Positions 16,862 through 26,091 of a stretch of DNA of 64,000 nt are shown in pieces; the first letter of the stretch is position 1, and the number at the start of each line of letters is the position of its first letter. The stretch covers positions 45,633-109,632 of the forward strand of contig JAFPWU010000022.1 of the NCBI GenBank assembly GCA_017412715.1, written 5' to 3'. The notes under the pieces were generated by a model. The model saw only the letters and a list, made by a program, of their open reading frames with translations. It was not told the DNA's origin and made no database searches. The stretch comes from Clostridia bacterium (GTDB taxonomy: Bacteria > Bacillota > Clostridia > Christensenellales > Aristaeellaceae). The position numbers and the translations under genes are program-made.

Positions 16862-18880
16862 ATGAAGAGGACGGGAGAAAATCGGAAAAACTGGATCGCG
16901 GGCTGGGAGAAAGCGATGCCTGCGATCTATTTTCTTTTCGTGTTTTTCCTGTTCTTCTCCCTGCTGAGCGAGCCCTACTTTACGGACGAACAGGAATCGT
17001 TTATCGGGGCCTACAGCGTGCTGCGGGGAAAGGATCTTTATGCCTCCTTCCACTGCCAGCACATGCCCTTCTCCTACTATTACGCGGTGCCCCTGGCCTG
17101 GCTGGGGGCCCGGACGGTGTTCCAGTTCCGGCTGGGCACCTATGTGCTGCTCTCGGCGGTCTGGGAAGGGATTTACCTGCGTCACCGCAGGGCTTTTCAT
17201 CCGGCAGCGCTGGCGGCCATGCCCCTCCTTTACCTGACCCTGCTGAAAACCCTGCCGATGGGGTCCACCATGCTGGCGGATCACTGGGTGGGCCTGGGGC
17301 TGATTCTCATTCTGCTGGAGATCATCCGCTACGCGGACTCGGGGGAGCTGCCCCGGGCCAGCGCGGGGATGGCTGCCCTGGGCATTTCGCTGAGCCTGGG
17401 CTTTTCCTTCGCCTCCGCTTACGCCCTGTTCTGCTTCTTCCTCGGGGCCGCGGCCATCCAGGGGAAGCGGCTCCGCGCAATCGGGAAGGATCCCGCCCTG
17501 GATGCGGGGCGGAAGGACGCTCTGAAACGGCGGATCCTTCGGGAGGATCTGCGGCTGGTCGGGCTCTCCCTGCTTCCCTTCGCGCTGCTGCTGGGCGGAT
17601 ACGCCCTGACCGGAAATCTGGAAAACTTCTATATCAGCTGCTTTCAGAACGTAACCCAGGTTTACTCGAAATCCGTGGGGGGCCTGGGGAGCGATCCCGT
17701 GGGGATCGTCGGAACCACCCTGGCCGAGTTTGCCCGGTATCTGGCGGAGACGGCGGGGAGCCTGGGGGAGGATCCCTGGTCCGGCCTGATGTACCTGGTC
17801 TGCGCGGGAAGCCTGGCGGAGCTGGTCCGGAGACTGTGGCGCAAATCCCGCCCCGCCGCCGTCCTGGCCGTCCTGGCCGCGGTGTACGCTGGTCTCCGGG
17901 GCTACCGGGGCTTTCACAGCATGCCCTATCAGGCGCTGACGGCCGCCTCCCTGGCCCTTTTGCTGGATTGGGCCCTGGGGCGGGACTGGCGGAAGCCCCT
18001 CCGGTGGGGGATCCGGTTTGCTGCGGGGATTTCCGCCCTGGTGCTGCTGGCGGATTTTGTCCTCTGGGCGGGATACAACCTCCTCTATCCCCAGATCCTG
18101 CGGGACAGAGTCCTGCGCAGCGAGGAGCGGATCCTGCAGCTGCTGACCGAGCCGGGGGAAGAGGTCTGCGCCTGCGATCTGACCATCGGAGGCCTGGATC
18201 TGATGGATCTGGAGCTGACGCCGAAGGATCACTGTTTTGCCATCATCTATCACTTCTTCTATTCCGCCTGGGGAGACCGGCTGATGGCCTCCGTCCGGGA
18301 GCAGCCCCATATCGTGCTGTACGATCCGGAGACCGATTATTCCGGCAGCCCCTACCGGGAGTATGCCGCGGATTTTGATGCCTATGTCCAGGCCAACTAT
18401 GCGAGGCTGCCCCAGGCGGAAGCGGTCTGGGTTTCCCGGGAATTCCTTCCGGAGGCGCAGAAGAGGCTGGCGGAGGCCGGATACGGAAATCTGGTTATTT
18501 CCAACGCGAAGGATATTACGGCCAACCGGCCGGAGAAATATGTGACCGGAGGCTCTGTAAGCCAGCGCTTTACGGCGGAGAAATCGGAACTGAAGGCGGT
18601 CCGCTTCTGCGCCAGCACCTACTTCCGGCGGAGCGATCCCTCCCTGCTGCTGCAGCTGCGGGATGCGGAAACCGGGGAATGGGTGGCCCGGGCCGAGATG
18701 ACGGGAGAGGAGATCGCCGAAACCTTCTTCACCCGCTGCCCCATGAGCTGCAGCCTGGCGGAGGGCCGGGAATATGAACTGGTCCTCACCGCGGAGCGGA
18801 TCGGCGGAAAAGGCGATATGCAGTTTTATTTTACGCCGGAGGGAGAGCTGGCCCTGGCGGCGGAATACGCGGCGGAGTGA
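16862..18880 (+). CDS. GT39-like polytopic glycosyltransferase with C-terminal soluble domain
   Basis: A 672-residue protein. The first extracytoplasmic loop has FTDEQESFIGAYSVLRG, then LYASFHCQHMPFSYYY, the pattern of PMT-like GT39 enzymes in which an acidic residue after span 1 is catalytic. About ten spans follow, up to about residue 410. The remaining 260 or so residues look soluble and extracytoplasmic, ending in a beta-rich region. Such proteins use polyprenyl-phosphate sugars as donors. The gene follows the UbiA gene by 67 bases, in a spacer with TCAGCGCTTCC, an end sequence of the dispersed element. It is the last G+C-rich gene before the composition drops. The ribosome site (GGGGAGG) is about 11 bases from the start. 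Confidence 0.78.
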   Translation: MKRTGENRKNWIAGWEKAMPAIYFLFVFFLFFSLLSEPYFTDEQESFIGAYSVLRGKDLYASFHCQHMPFSYYYAVPLAWLGARTVFQFRLGTYVLLSAVWEGIYLRHRRAFHPAALAAMPLLYLTLLKTLPMGSTMLADHWVGLGLILILLEIIRYADSGELPRASAGMAALGISLSLGFSFASAYALFCFFLGAAAIQGKRLRAIGKDPALDAGRKDALKRRILREDLRLVGLSLLPFALLLGGYALTGNLENFYISCFQNVTQVYSKSVGGLGSDPVGIVGTTLAEFARYLAETAGSLGEDPWSGLMYLVCAGSLAELVRRLWRKSRPAAVLAVLAAVYAGLRGYRGFHSMPYQALTAASLALLLDWALGRDWRKPLRWGIRFAAGISALVLLADFVLWAGYNLLYPQILRDRVLRSEERILQLLTEPGEEVCACDLTIGGLDLMDLELTPKDHCFAIIYHFFYSAWGDRLMASVREQPHIVLYDPETDYSGSPYREYAADFDAYVQANYARLPQAEAVWVSREFLPEAQKRLAEAGYGNLVISNAKDITANRPEKYVTGGSVSQRFTAEKSELKAVRFCASTYFRRSDPSLLLQLRDAETGEWVARAEMTGEEIAETFFTRCPMSCSLAEGREYELVLTAERIGGKGDMQFYFTPEGELALAAEYAAE

Positions 18881-19069
18881 TTCGAAGGCCGGACCCCGGT
18901 CCTGATAGAATACAACGTCGGTATCTGTTCAATCACTCCGCTTTCGGGAATGAATAGTTACCTGCATCGAATAAATCCCCATCAACAGATGCTGATCGCT
19001 GAGATCTGCGAAACCGGAAAAGAATTCTGTGTGCATTGCCGCTGTAAGAAAGAGAAGGAGGAATATCGC

Positions 19070-19912
19070 ATGAACCTGCATCGATATCATGATGTAAACA
19101 GAAGAGGGACCATTGAACGGATCTTTTATACGACAAAGGATCAGCAGGGAATGGAAACGGCCAAATATGCGAATGTGTACCTGCCGTTCGGATACTCTGA
19201 TCAGCGGCGTTACCCCGTGCTGTATCTGATCCATGGCGGCGGGGGAAATCCGGACGCGTGGCTGGACTGCTCCATGATCAAGAATGCGCTGGATACATCC
19301 TTTGCGGAAGAACGCTGTCAACCGTTTATCACCGTTTTTCCCGGCTTTTACAATCATGATCCGATTCGAACCGGCCGTGTGGATGAAGAAGCGGAGCGCG
19401 GGCATGTACTCTTTTTCCAGCAGGAACTCCGGAAGGATCTGATTCCGGCGGTGGATCAGCGCTATGCTACGGAAGCATCCAGGGAATCCCGGGCCATAGG
19501 CGGCTTTTCCATGGGAGGGGTAACGACCTGGTTCGCATTTCTGGAGAACCTGGATCAGTTTTCCGTATTCATGCCTCTTTCCGGCGACTGCTGGCAGTTC
19601 GGAGGCCTGGGCGGCGGAAAGCAAACGGAGAAGACTGCGCGGTATCTTCATGATCATACAATGGAACAGGACTACGGCCGGGATGATTTCCGGATCCTGG
19701 CCGGAACAGGATATGAGGATATTGCTTTCCCAAACCTGACGCCCCAGATCGAAGCCATGAAAGAGGATACGGATCTCTTTGTTTTCAGCGAGAAGATGGA
19801 GGAGGGGAACCTGCACTATGTGGTGATGGAAGATGCGCCGCATATGTACGAGAAAGTTTATCAGCATATTTATAATTACATGCCGACGCTGTTTCGTGAG
19901 AATCATGGATGA
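19070..19912 (+). CDS. Esterase, CE1/esterase-D-like serine hydrolase
   Basis: A 280-residue cytoplasmic alpha/beta hydrolase. YPVLYLIHGGGGN forms the oxyanion-hole region, GFSMGG carries the nucleophile S147, and the C-terminal EDAPHMYEKV provides a candidate catalytic His. The fold resembles CE1 esterases (feruloyl or acetylxylan esterases), which remove acyl groups from sugars, but no signal peptide is present, so it would act on imported substrate. The start at 19070 has AAGGAGG 8 bases upstream; the frame is open 40 codons further back without a ribosome site. It is the first gene of the less G+C-rich island. It shares a likely deacylating role with the hydrolases further in. Confidence 0.82.
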   Translation: MNLHRYHDVNRRGTIERIFYTTKDQQGMETAKYANVYLPFGYSDQRRYPVLYLIHGGGGNPDAWLDCSMIKNALDTSFAEERCQPFITVFPGFYNHDPIRTGRVDEEAERGHVLFFQQELRKDLIPAVDQRYATEASRESRAIGGFSMGGVTTWFAFLENLDQFSVFMPLSGDCWQFGGLGGGKQTEKTARYLHDHTMEQDYGRDDFRILAGTGYEDIAFPNLTPQIEAMKEDTDLFVFSEKMEEGNLHYVVMEDAPHMYEKVYQHIYNYMPTLFRENHG

Positions 19913-20005
19913 CGTGCGGAAATATTTATCCGCGAATCGCTCATCCAGCTCAGGGATATATCCTCATTTCTCCTTACCTGCTGACGGTAAAATTGGAGGA
20001 TTTAA

Positions 20006-21007
20006 ATGAATCAGCATGAAATCGTTCTGTATCAAATGGAAGATACAAATGTTTGTGTAAGTGTGTACTATGAGAATGAGACTTTCTGGATGACGACTAA
20101 AGCTATGGCAGAACTGTTCGGGGTCAAAACACAAGCTATTACAAAGCATCTTGGTAATATCTATGAAGAAGAAGAATTAATCCGTGAGACAACTTGTTCC
20201 AAAAAGGAACAAGTTCAAATCGAGGGAGCGCGCAAAGTCCGACGTATTGTTGATTTCTATAATCTCGATGCTATCATCGCGGTAGGCTACAGGGTAAACT
20301 CCAAAAAGGCCACGAAGTTCCGCCAATGGGCGACAAAAACGCTGAAAGAGTATATCACAAAAGGGTTTGTCCTCAATGATGATATGCTGAAAAACGGAAA
20401 GCCATTTGGAAAAGATTATTTCGATGAATTACTGGAGCGCATCCGTGAAATACGCGCCAGCGAGCGGCGCGCATATCAGAAAATCGCTGATGTATTTGAG
20501 CAATGCAGCTATGATTACGATAAAAACAGCGAAACGACGAGAGCGTTTTACGCATTTGTACAAAATAAACTGCATTATGCCGTAACGGGACAGACGGCTG
20601 CTGAGATCATCTATGACCGTGCAGACGCACAGAAGCCTGCGATGGGTTTGACCACATGGAAAGACGCTCCGGACGGTAAAATTTTGAAGCGCGATGTGAT
20701 CATAGCAAAGAACTACCTGAATGAAAAGGAGCTGTCGCGGCTTAACAGGCTTGTTACGATGTTCATCGATTACGCTGAACTGATGGCAGAAGACGAAGTT
20801 TTGATGAGCATGAAGGACTGGCTGGATCAGACCAACCATTTTCTGACCAGTAACCGCAGAAATGTTCTTGAAGGGAAGGGAAGTGTTTCTCATGCGGAGG
20901 CCGTAGAGAAAGCAGAAAAGGAATATGCTGTATTCCGTATCCTGCAGGATCAGGAATATATTTCAGAATTTGACCGCCAGACGGAAAAGTATCTGAAAGG
21001 GGAGTAA
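20006..21007 (+). CDS. rhuM: RhuM-family protein
   Basis: A 333-residue cytoplasmic protein. The N-terminal half (FWMTTKAMAELFGVKTQAI, then RKVRRIVDFYNLDAIIAVGYRV, then FRQWATKTLKEYI) is the RhuM/KilA-N-like block, and the C-terminal part matches the RhuM family ending. Family members occur in pathogenicity islands and on mobile elements. Their role is unknown, though the N-terminal part looks nucleic-acid binding. Base composition is lower in G+C than even its island neighbours; one 60-base line (20041-20100) has only 21 G or C. It therefore looks like an independent arrival. GGAGG precedes the start by about 7 bases. No partner gene was seen. Confidence 0.88.
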   Translation: MNQHEIVLYQMEDTNVCVSVYYENETFWMTTKAMAELFGVKTQAITKHLGNIYEEEELIRETTCSKKEQVQIEGARKVRRIVDFYNLDAIIAVGYRVNSKKATKFRQWATKTLKEYITKGFVLNDDMLKNGKPFGKDYFDELLERIREIRASERRAYQKIADVFEQCSYDYDKNSETTRAFYAFVQNKLHYAVTGQTAAEIIYDRADAQKPAMGLTTWKDAPDGKILKRDVIIAKNYLNEKELSRLNRLVTMFIDYAELMAEDEVLMSMKDWLDQTNHFLTSNRRNVLEGKGSVSHAEAVEKAEKEYAVFRILQDQEYISEFDRQTEKYLKGE

Positions 21008-21061
21008 AACCGAAAAGAGCGGCAAAGCGTGTCATCTTGCTGTTCTGTTATTCAATAAGAG

Positions 21062-21087
21062 CCGACCCAGGACTGGCTGGATCGGCA
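21062..21087. terminator. Possible terminator hairpin between convergent genes
   Basis: GCCGACCCAG pairs imperfectly with CTGGCTGGATCGGC across a 2-base turn, in the 90-base gap between the convergent genes rhuM and 21098-22099. There is no strong T-run, so its action as a terminator is uncertain. Confidence 0.35.
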
Positions 21088-21097
21088 TGTGGCATGA

Positions 21098-22099
21098 TTA
21101 GTCTGCGTGTTGGCTCTGGAATACGCCTTTATAAGGATCATATTGAATGACGCTGAAGCCACGCACCTGCATATAACACGTGGTCTTTGGATTACCCTGA
21201 CGGTCCTGTCCGTGGGTAGTATAGGTACACTTCAACGGATCTTTCATGATTTTTTCAAGGGCTTCCTTGATGTCCAGGAACAGGTTATTCTCCAAATAGA
21301 CCATAAAATGGCCCGGGAAGATGTAATCAAACTCATCAAGGCGCTCCACAAGCTCAGTCAGGGCTTTATGGTAGGTTTCAACCGTGCAGTACCTGTCGTT
21401 GCCGCTTCCTACGTTGATAACATCGCTGCAAACTACATCGCCAGCAAAAATACGCCGGTACTTGCGATCAAGGAACATGCTGTGACCTGTTGCATGAGCG
21501 CCGGTATAAATCAATTCAATATTATGATCACCGCCCAGATTCCAGATATGATGGTTTTTAACCGGAATCAGCTCAAATTCTTTGTATTCAGGCAGATCCT
21601 TTTTATCAAACTGAAGCCAGCGGTTGTTTCCATGTTCATCAAACATATAATCCCAGGCATGCGGCTGAACACGGCGTTTGATATTCGCATATTCAAGTTC
21701 ATGGCAATAAACCGGATCAAAACGGACGTCGCCGAGTGCATGGTCCGGGCCAATATGTGTATTTGCAACGATAAGTTCTTTGCCACCGGAGATCAGATCG
21801 CAAAGTCCTTTGATATCGCCAATCCCAAAGGCCGTATCAATCAGCATGGCCTTTTCACTGCCGACTATCAGATACTCCCATACATCGCCCATGCCATCGC
21901 AGTTTTGGTTGAACAGGCCATACAAACCGTCACCGAACGGATAGACTTCGATATAGGGACAAATATTATAAACACGCATGTTCTTGTTGGATTCGCGCAG
22001 CATCTTCATATAAGCCCAGCTGGCCTGATTCTGTTCAGGTCCCCAGACCAGACGCTTTGCTTTAGAAAGCGTATTCATCGGCCACATCACGCCGTTCAT
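21098..22099 (-). CDS. Metallo-beta-lactamase-fold hydrolase, HxGxDH variant (1)
   Basis: A 333-residue soluble protein of metallo-beta-lactamase fold. The usual HxHxDH metal motif appears as H115-I-G117-P-D119-H120, so the second His is Gly. The other ligand positions are intact: H202 in AHATGH, D221 in AGDVVCSD and H264 in FPGHF. The family hydrolyses esters, amides, lactones or phosphoesters; this subgroup cannot be assigned a substrate. It is 4-base overlapped by its upstream neighbour, a close paralog (22096-23136). It is the last gene of a minus-strand run starting at 25949 with a ChbG-like deacetylase. The N-terminal 40 residues precede the fold and are shared with the paralog. Confidence 0.85.
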   Translation of the reverse strand: MNGVMWPMNTLSKAKRLVWGPEQNQASWAYMKMLRESNKNMRVYNICPYIEVYPFGDGLYGLFNQNCDGMGDVWEYLIVGSEKAMLIDTAFGIGDIKGLCDLISGGKELIVANTHIGPDHALGDVRFDPVYCHELEYANIKRRVQPHAWDYMFDEHGNNRWLQFDKKDLPEYKEFELIPVKNHHIWNLGGDHNIELIYTGAHATGHSMFLDRKYRRIFAGDVVCSDVINVGSGNDRYCTVETYHKALTELVERLDEFDYIFPGHFMVYLENNLFLDIKEALEKIMKDPLKCTYTTHGQDRQGNPKTTCYMQVRGFSVIQYDPYKGVFQSQHAD

Positions 22100-23136
22100 T
22101 CCGCTTCACCTCCATTTTCTTTGGGCATATACACGCCATGATCACGGTTGTATGAAATTGCTGCTCCAAAGTTCCTGACATACTTATAGCATGTCGTACG
22201 CTGAGTTCCGTCCTTCATGGTGCGGGTTTCCTGATAGTCGTAGCCATCCGGATTGGCAAGGATTTCATCACATGCAGCCAGGATTTTGTCCAATACATGG
22301 TTTTCAAGATAAACCATGAAGTGGCCGGGGAAAATGTAATCGAACTCTTCCTTGCGTTCCGTCAGTTTCCTTAGCTCACCTGCAACTGCCTCAATGGTAC
22401 AGTATTTTGCTTCGTTGCTCATGCCAGCCTGACGGCTGCCGCTGCCTATATTGATCACATCTGAGCATACCACATCCCCGGCGAAAAGACGGCGGCGTTT
22501 TTTATCCAGATACATGACGTGGCCCTCAGCATGACCGGGTACCCAGATCATTTCAACCTCATAATCCCCGCCGAGATTGAATACCGTATGATTGGGGCAG
22601 GAAATCAGCTCATACTCGCGCCATTCAGGAATGTCCTTTGGATCAAAAGCCAGCCATTTGAAGCTCCCATCTTCATTAAACAGATAGTCATACCGATTTG
22701 GCTGGATGCGCTTTCTCATCTTATGCGCTTCCAGTTCGTGGCAGTATACCCGGTCAAAACGCGTATTGCCATAGGCATGATCGGGCCCGATGTGGGTGTT
22801 GACCACGATCAGTTCCTTTCCTCCTGTCAGTTCATCCACCAGACCTTTGACATTGCCAATGCCGAAGGCTGTATCAACCAGCAAAGCTTTTTCAGGTCCT
22901 ACGACAAGATATTCCCAGACATCGCCGGCGCCATCGCAGTTCTGATTAAACAACCCATAGAGATTATCCTCAAAATGATAGACTTCAATATACGGATTAA
23001 TCGGGTGGGGCTCATACCAGTTGCTTTGTTCGCGGAGCATCTTCATATACGCCCAGCTCAGGTGATTCTGCCTGCTGCCCCAGGTCAGGCGTTTGGCAGC
23101 CGAATGGCCTTGAATCGGCCACATGTATCCTTTCAT
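22096..23136 (-). CDS. Metallo-beta-lactamase-fold hydrolase, HxGxDH variant (2)
   Basis: A 346-residue paralog of the neighbouring 21098-22099 product, aligned without gaps over at least the first 120 residues. It has the same H115-I-G117-P-D119-H120 motif, with the later ligands in GHAEGH, AGDVVCSD and FPGHF. The start at 23136 is chosen for AAAGGAG about 11 bases upstream. An in-frame ATG at 23166 overlaps the stop of the GalM gene (ATGGCTGA) and has no ribosome site, though translational coupling there cannot be excluded. The two hydrolases overlap by 4 bases, implying tandem duplication followed by divergence. The substrate is unknown; by context it is a product of deacetylated or deacylated sugar conjugates. 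Confidence 0.84.
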   Translation of the reverse strand: MKGYMWPIQGHSAAKRLTWGSRQNHLSWAYMKMLREQSNWYEPHPINPYIEVYHFEDNLYGLFNQNCDGAGDVWEYLVVGPEKALLVDTAFGIGNVKGLVDELTGGKELIVVNTHIGPDHAYGNTRFDRVYCHELEAHKMRKRIQPNRYDYLFNEDGSFKWLAFDPKDIPEWREYELISCPNHTVFNLGGDYEVEMIWVPGHAEGHVMYLDKKRRRLFAGDVVCSDVINIGSGSRQAGMSNEAKYCTIEAVAGELRKLTERKEEFDYIFPGHFMVYLENHVLDKILAACDEILANPDGYDYQETRTMKDGTQRTTCYKYVRNFGAAISYNRDHGVYMPKENGGEAE

Positions 23137-23158
23137 GATCTTAACATCTCCTTTAATA

Positions 23159-24193
23159 TCAGCCATCTACAGAGAAGGCATAAACCGTCGTTGATTCCAT
23201 GGCTTCGCCAGCATGAAATACCGGCGAGTCAAATTCAGGCAGATTGACAGCGTTCGGCACATACTGGGTTTCCAGGCAGATGCCCCCATAAAAAGGATAG
23301 GTGATCCCACGTTTACCTTTTCGCATCGGGCATTTATCCGGTGTGAAGAAGATGACGGACTGCATATCTGTCAGCACCTTCATTCTCCGGCCTGTCGATG
23401 GCGCATAAAGTTCCGCAGCTATTCCCCAGCCATGTTCGTCCCGGACATAAAAATCATCAAAGACTTTTCTGGGACCCTTAAAAAAGGATGGATCTGATGC
23501 CATGGCTTCCCCGATTTTTCTCGGTGCAGTGAAATCCAATGGTGTATCGGCCACCGGCTGGAGGCCTCCCATCGGGACGCCGTTTTCACCTTTTCTGGCT
23601 GTATAGGAGGCATGAATCTGCAGCACATGCTCCATCGCATCACTATAATCTGCCAAATTGAAATAGGCGTGGTTGGTCGGGCTCAGCGCAGTAGCGGCGT
23701 CTGGAACAAGACGGTACCTGAGTATCAGCTCACTCCGGTCATTAAAAGCGTATGTCATCCAGACATCTACATTGTTGCCCCAGCCGCCTTCGCCAGTGTC
23801 AAGGCAATAGAGCGTCACGGCATTTGCTTCCTGATCGATGCTTCCCGTAAACATACGGAAGGCATAATTGCCGCTAGCGCCATGCAGGAAGTTCCCCATA
23901 TGATTGGTTTCCAGCTGGAGCGGCTGGCCGTCAATGGCACATCTGCCGTAGGCAATGCGGTTGCCGACTCTTCCGATCATCGTTCCTTCAAAGGACCGGT
24001 TAGCCAGCTCAGAAGCATCCGTGACACCCATCAGCACATCACCGATTTTGCCTTGGCGGTCCCTGACAAATATCGAGTGAATGCAGGCTCCATAATTCAG
24101 TATCTCCACATATTCTCCCTTGCAGTTAGGAATGGTATACATGGTGACCTCACGGCCATCTGGCAGCTTACCGAAAGAATTAGCTGTAATCAT
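23159..24193 (-). CDS. galM: Aldose 1-epimerase (mutarotase)
   Basis: A 344-residue cytoplasmic enzyme of the GalM family that interconverts alpha and beta anomers of free aldoses. Family marks are FEGTMIGRVGNRIAYG near the N-terminus, the substrate His in NHMGNFLHGASG, the catalytic acid His in SPTNHAYFNL, and the catalytic base E308 in ETQYVPNAVNLPEF. The length is normal. It overlaps the upstream hydrolase gene by 4 bases and sits in a run with metal hydrolases and a deacetylase. Its presence is the best evidence that the island releases free sugar. It is the only well-understood sugar enzyme in the island. Confidence 0.93.
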   Translation of the reverse strand: MITANSFGKLPDGREVTMYTIPNCKGEYVEILNYGACIHSIFVRDRQGKIGDVLMGVTDASELANRSFEGTMIGRVGNRIAYGRCAIDGQPLQLETNHMGNFLHGASGNYAFRMFTGSIDQEANAVTLYCLDTGEGGWGNNVDVWMTYAFNDRSELILRYRLVPDAATALSPTNHAYFNLADYSDAMEHVLQIHASYTARKGENGVPMGGLQPVADTPLDFTAPRKIGEAMASDPSFFKGPRKVFDDFYVRDEHGWGIAAELYAPSTGRRMKVLTDMQSVIFFTPDKCPMRKGKRGITYPFYGGICLETQYVPNAVNLPEFDSPVFHAGEAMESTTVYAFSVDG

Positions 24194-25044
24194 GCACCCT
24201 CCCCAAATATGTGATCTGCGTCATAGACTATGGACGAGCCGTTCCATTCGCTGCGCCATACATTTCTTTCCGCCAGCTGTTTCCCGCGGGTCTCAGCTTC
24301 AGGCGTGCCCGGTGCGCAGAAGGAAGGAGAAGCTATATGCTTGGTGCCCCGTTTCCCTGCCATGATCCGACGGCAGTTTTCAATCGAAGCATCGATCAGT
24401 GAGCCATCAGCCGGGGAACCGTTATGAGCCGGACAGACAAGGTCGACCCAGCCTTCATCACGGTATTTTTTCAGCTTCATAAGATTGCTCAGATAGGCTT
24501 CGACTGAACCGATATGTTCACCCTTGCCCATGATAAGAACCTGACCAGTTTCCACCTCGTCACCCGAAAACAGCAGTTTCTGTTTTCGATCCAGCCAGGC
24601 ATAGCTCGTCACGCTGTGGCAAGGCACATAAATCGCTTCCAGCTCTCTGCCGCCCAGATCGACGCGAAAACCTTCGGGCACACCAATCGGCTCCCAGTCA
24701 AAATCATAGTTTGCCGGATCCTTGCCGCGATGAATGTTATGCTTCACTTCCCTGGTTGCCTCAACGGACATGTAGATCGGGCAATCCTTGAACAATCCGT
24801 TATTGCCGGTATGGTCAAAGTGGCTGTGCGTATTCACCACAACCAAGGGCTTGTCCGTGATTTCCTCCACATAGCTGCGAAGGTCATACAGATGCTCGCC
24901 CGTGTCGATCACGGCAGCTCGTTCTTCACCAATGACCACATAGGTGGCAGGCTGATTCTTATCATTGCCAAGCTGGATGATCCACGTGTCAGGGCGGATC
25001 AGCCGTTTCGAGAAAACAAGATATGGCGCTGCAGTGTCTCTCAT
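24190..25044 (-). CDS. Metallo-beta-lactamase-fold hydrolase, canonical HxHxDH
   Basis: A 284-residue soluble hydrolase. The metal motif is complete here, H73-S-H75-F-D77-H78, with further ligands in PCHSVTSYAW, FSGDEVETG and CPAHNGSP. It differs from the three HxGxDH members of the island and is shorter, lacking their N-terminal extension. It overlaps both neighbours by 4 bases: the ChbG-like gene upstream (25041-25949) and galM downstream. The run is therefore tightly co-translated. Possible substrates are lactones, thioesters or acyl esters; no specificity can be read from sequence. Confidence 0.87.
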   Translation of the reverse strand: MRDTAAPYLVFSKRLIRPDTWIIQLGNDKNQPATYVVIGEERAAVIDTGEHLYDLRSYVEEITDKPLVVVNTHSHFDHTGNNGLFKDCPIYMSVEATREVKHNIHRGKDPANYDFDWEPIGVPEGFRVDLGGRELEAIYVPCHSVTSYAWLDRKQKLLFSGDEVETGQVLIMGKGEHIGSVEAYLSNLMKLKKYRDEGWVDLVCPAHNGSPADGSLIDASIENCRRIMAGKRGTKHIASPSFCAPGTPEAETRGKQLAERNVWRSEWNGSSIVYDADHIFGEGA

Positions 25045-25949
25045 GCCTCTTCCCCCTTCAGGATATTACCGATCCACAGCTCACTGTCAATAGATCTTAG
25101 ATAGTTCTGAAATTTCTTTGTCCCGTATGCGGCATCCACCATGCTCACAAGTTCAACCTTGTTTTTCTTAATCCAAGCTTTCAGGCTATCGCTGCAGAGC
25201 ATATAGCAATCACGCAGTGGAGATGGCTCAAACAGCTTTTGGTCTCCATTGTAGAAGTAGGATCCATCCATGAAAAAATCATCATCGAAGAAACCGGCAT
25301 GCCACGTAATTTGCGAACACTCATGCTGCAGCACACCCTGCTTATCTTCCTCCAGGTAAGCCATAGGATCATAGCAGCAGTTGCGGGTATAGCTGTCTTC
25401 ACTGATCCGATTGAGGTAGCATGGATCCTGCGGCTGGGGAATATGAGTGATAGGAACTGCGGTTTCTTTCATAGCCCTCGCATTCTTGATCCCGAATTCT
25501 TCACAGACCTGACGAGTTGCGTCAGCAACTGCATTATTCCCCCGACCGCCGCCGAAGTCCGGAACACGGCCCATATACTTCGCGCAAAGCTCCATCTCTG
25601 CGCGGAGCTCCATCAGGGCTTCCTCATAAACAACCCCTTCAAATTTCCTGTTAATGGCGACCATATCAAAGGTGTCCTTGTCCCAGACCTCGCGGTAACG
25701 GAATCCCCCCTTTTTGTTGAGCAACGAAGGTACCTTCGACGGGTCAACGACCGGGCGGCCGCGGAAATGCTGGTGCCAGGTCACAGACACTTCAGGATGC
25801 TCCCGCAGGAACCTGAAAGCGTCAATGTTTCCGGGCGTATCCGTCATCAATGCTACATTGGAAACAGTATGATGCTGGAATACCTTTTTTAGTCCCATGT
25901 TGAACACTTCATTGTAGCCGAAGTCATCGCTGCCCATAATCAGTTTCAT
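25041..25949 (-). CDS. ChbG/HpnK (YdjC) family deacetylase (1)
   Basis: A 302-residue protein of the YdjC/ChbG family, metal-dependent deacetylases of N-acetylated oligosaccharides. The N-terminus MKLIMGSDDFGYNEVFNMG supplies the metal-binding D8-D9. The WHQHFRGRPVVDP segment gives the His motif, and PSLLNKKGGFRYR replaces the family's PSL...DG.F block. It heads a minus-strand run with a canonical metallo-hydrolase, galM and two HxGxDH hydrolases. AGGAGG lies 8 bases before the start, and a promoter with an embedded palindrome is at 25982-26010. A paralog at 39416-40345 is likewise beside a metallo-hydrolase. It probably deacetylates an imported amino-sugar conjugate. Confidence 0.82.
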   Translation of the reverse strand: MKLIMGSDDFGYNEVFNMGLKKVFQHHTVSNVALMTDTPGNIDAFRFLREHPEVSVTWHQHFRGRPVVDPSKVPSLLNKKGGFRYREVWDKDTFDMVAINRKFEGVVYEEALMELRAEMELCAKYMGRVPDFGGGRGNNAVADATRQVCEEFGIKNARAMKETAVPITHIPQPQDPCYLNRISEDSYTRNCCYDPMAYLEEDKQGVLQHECSQITWHAGFFDDDFFMDGSYFYNGDQKLFEPSPLRDCYMLCSDSLKAWIKKNKVELVSMVDAAYGTKKFQNYLRSIDSELWIGNILKGEEA

Positions 25950-25981
25950 GCCAGCTTCCTCCTTTGTATATCTTTATTTTG

Positions 25982-26010
25982 ATCCTACCCTAATCCGAAT
26001 TAGTTTACAA
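25982..26010 (-). promoter_or_regulatory. Promoter with palindromic operator in the spacer
   Basis: On the minus strand, TTGTAA (26010-26005), a 17-base spacer and TAGGAT (25987-25982) precede the deacetylase operon. The spacer holds the 14-bp inverted repeat CTAATTCGGATTAG (25990-26003), the classical position for a repressor site between the -35 and -10 boxes. Confidence 0.55.
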
Positions 26011-26043
26011 ACCGTTTTTGGAAAGGCCGCTTTACAAAGTTTG

Positions 26044-26077
26044 AATAAAAGCCCGCCTGATATTAAAGGCGAGCTTT
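26044..26077 (-). terminator. Rho-independent terminator after the MATE gene
   Basis: Read on the minus strand, GCTCGCCT, an 8-base loop and AGGCGGGC are followed by TTTTATTC. The hairpin separates the MATE transcript from the deacetylase operon. Confidence 0.75.
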
Positions 26078-26091
26078 GGCTGTCCAAGTCG

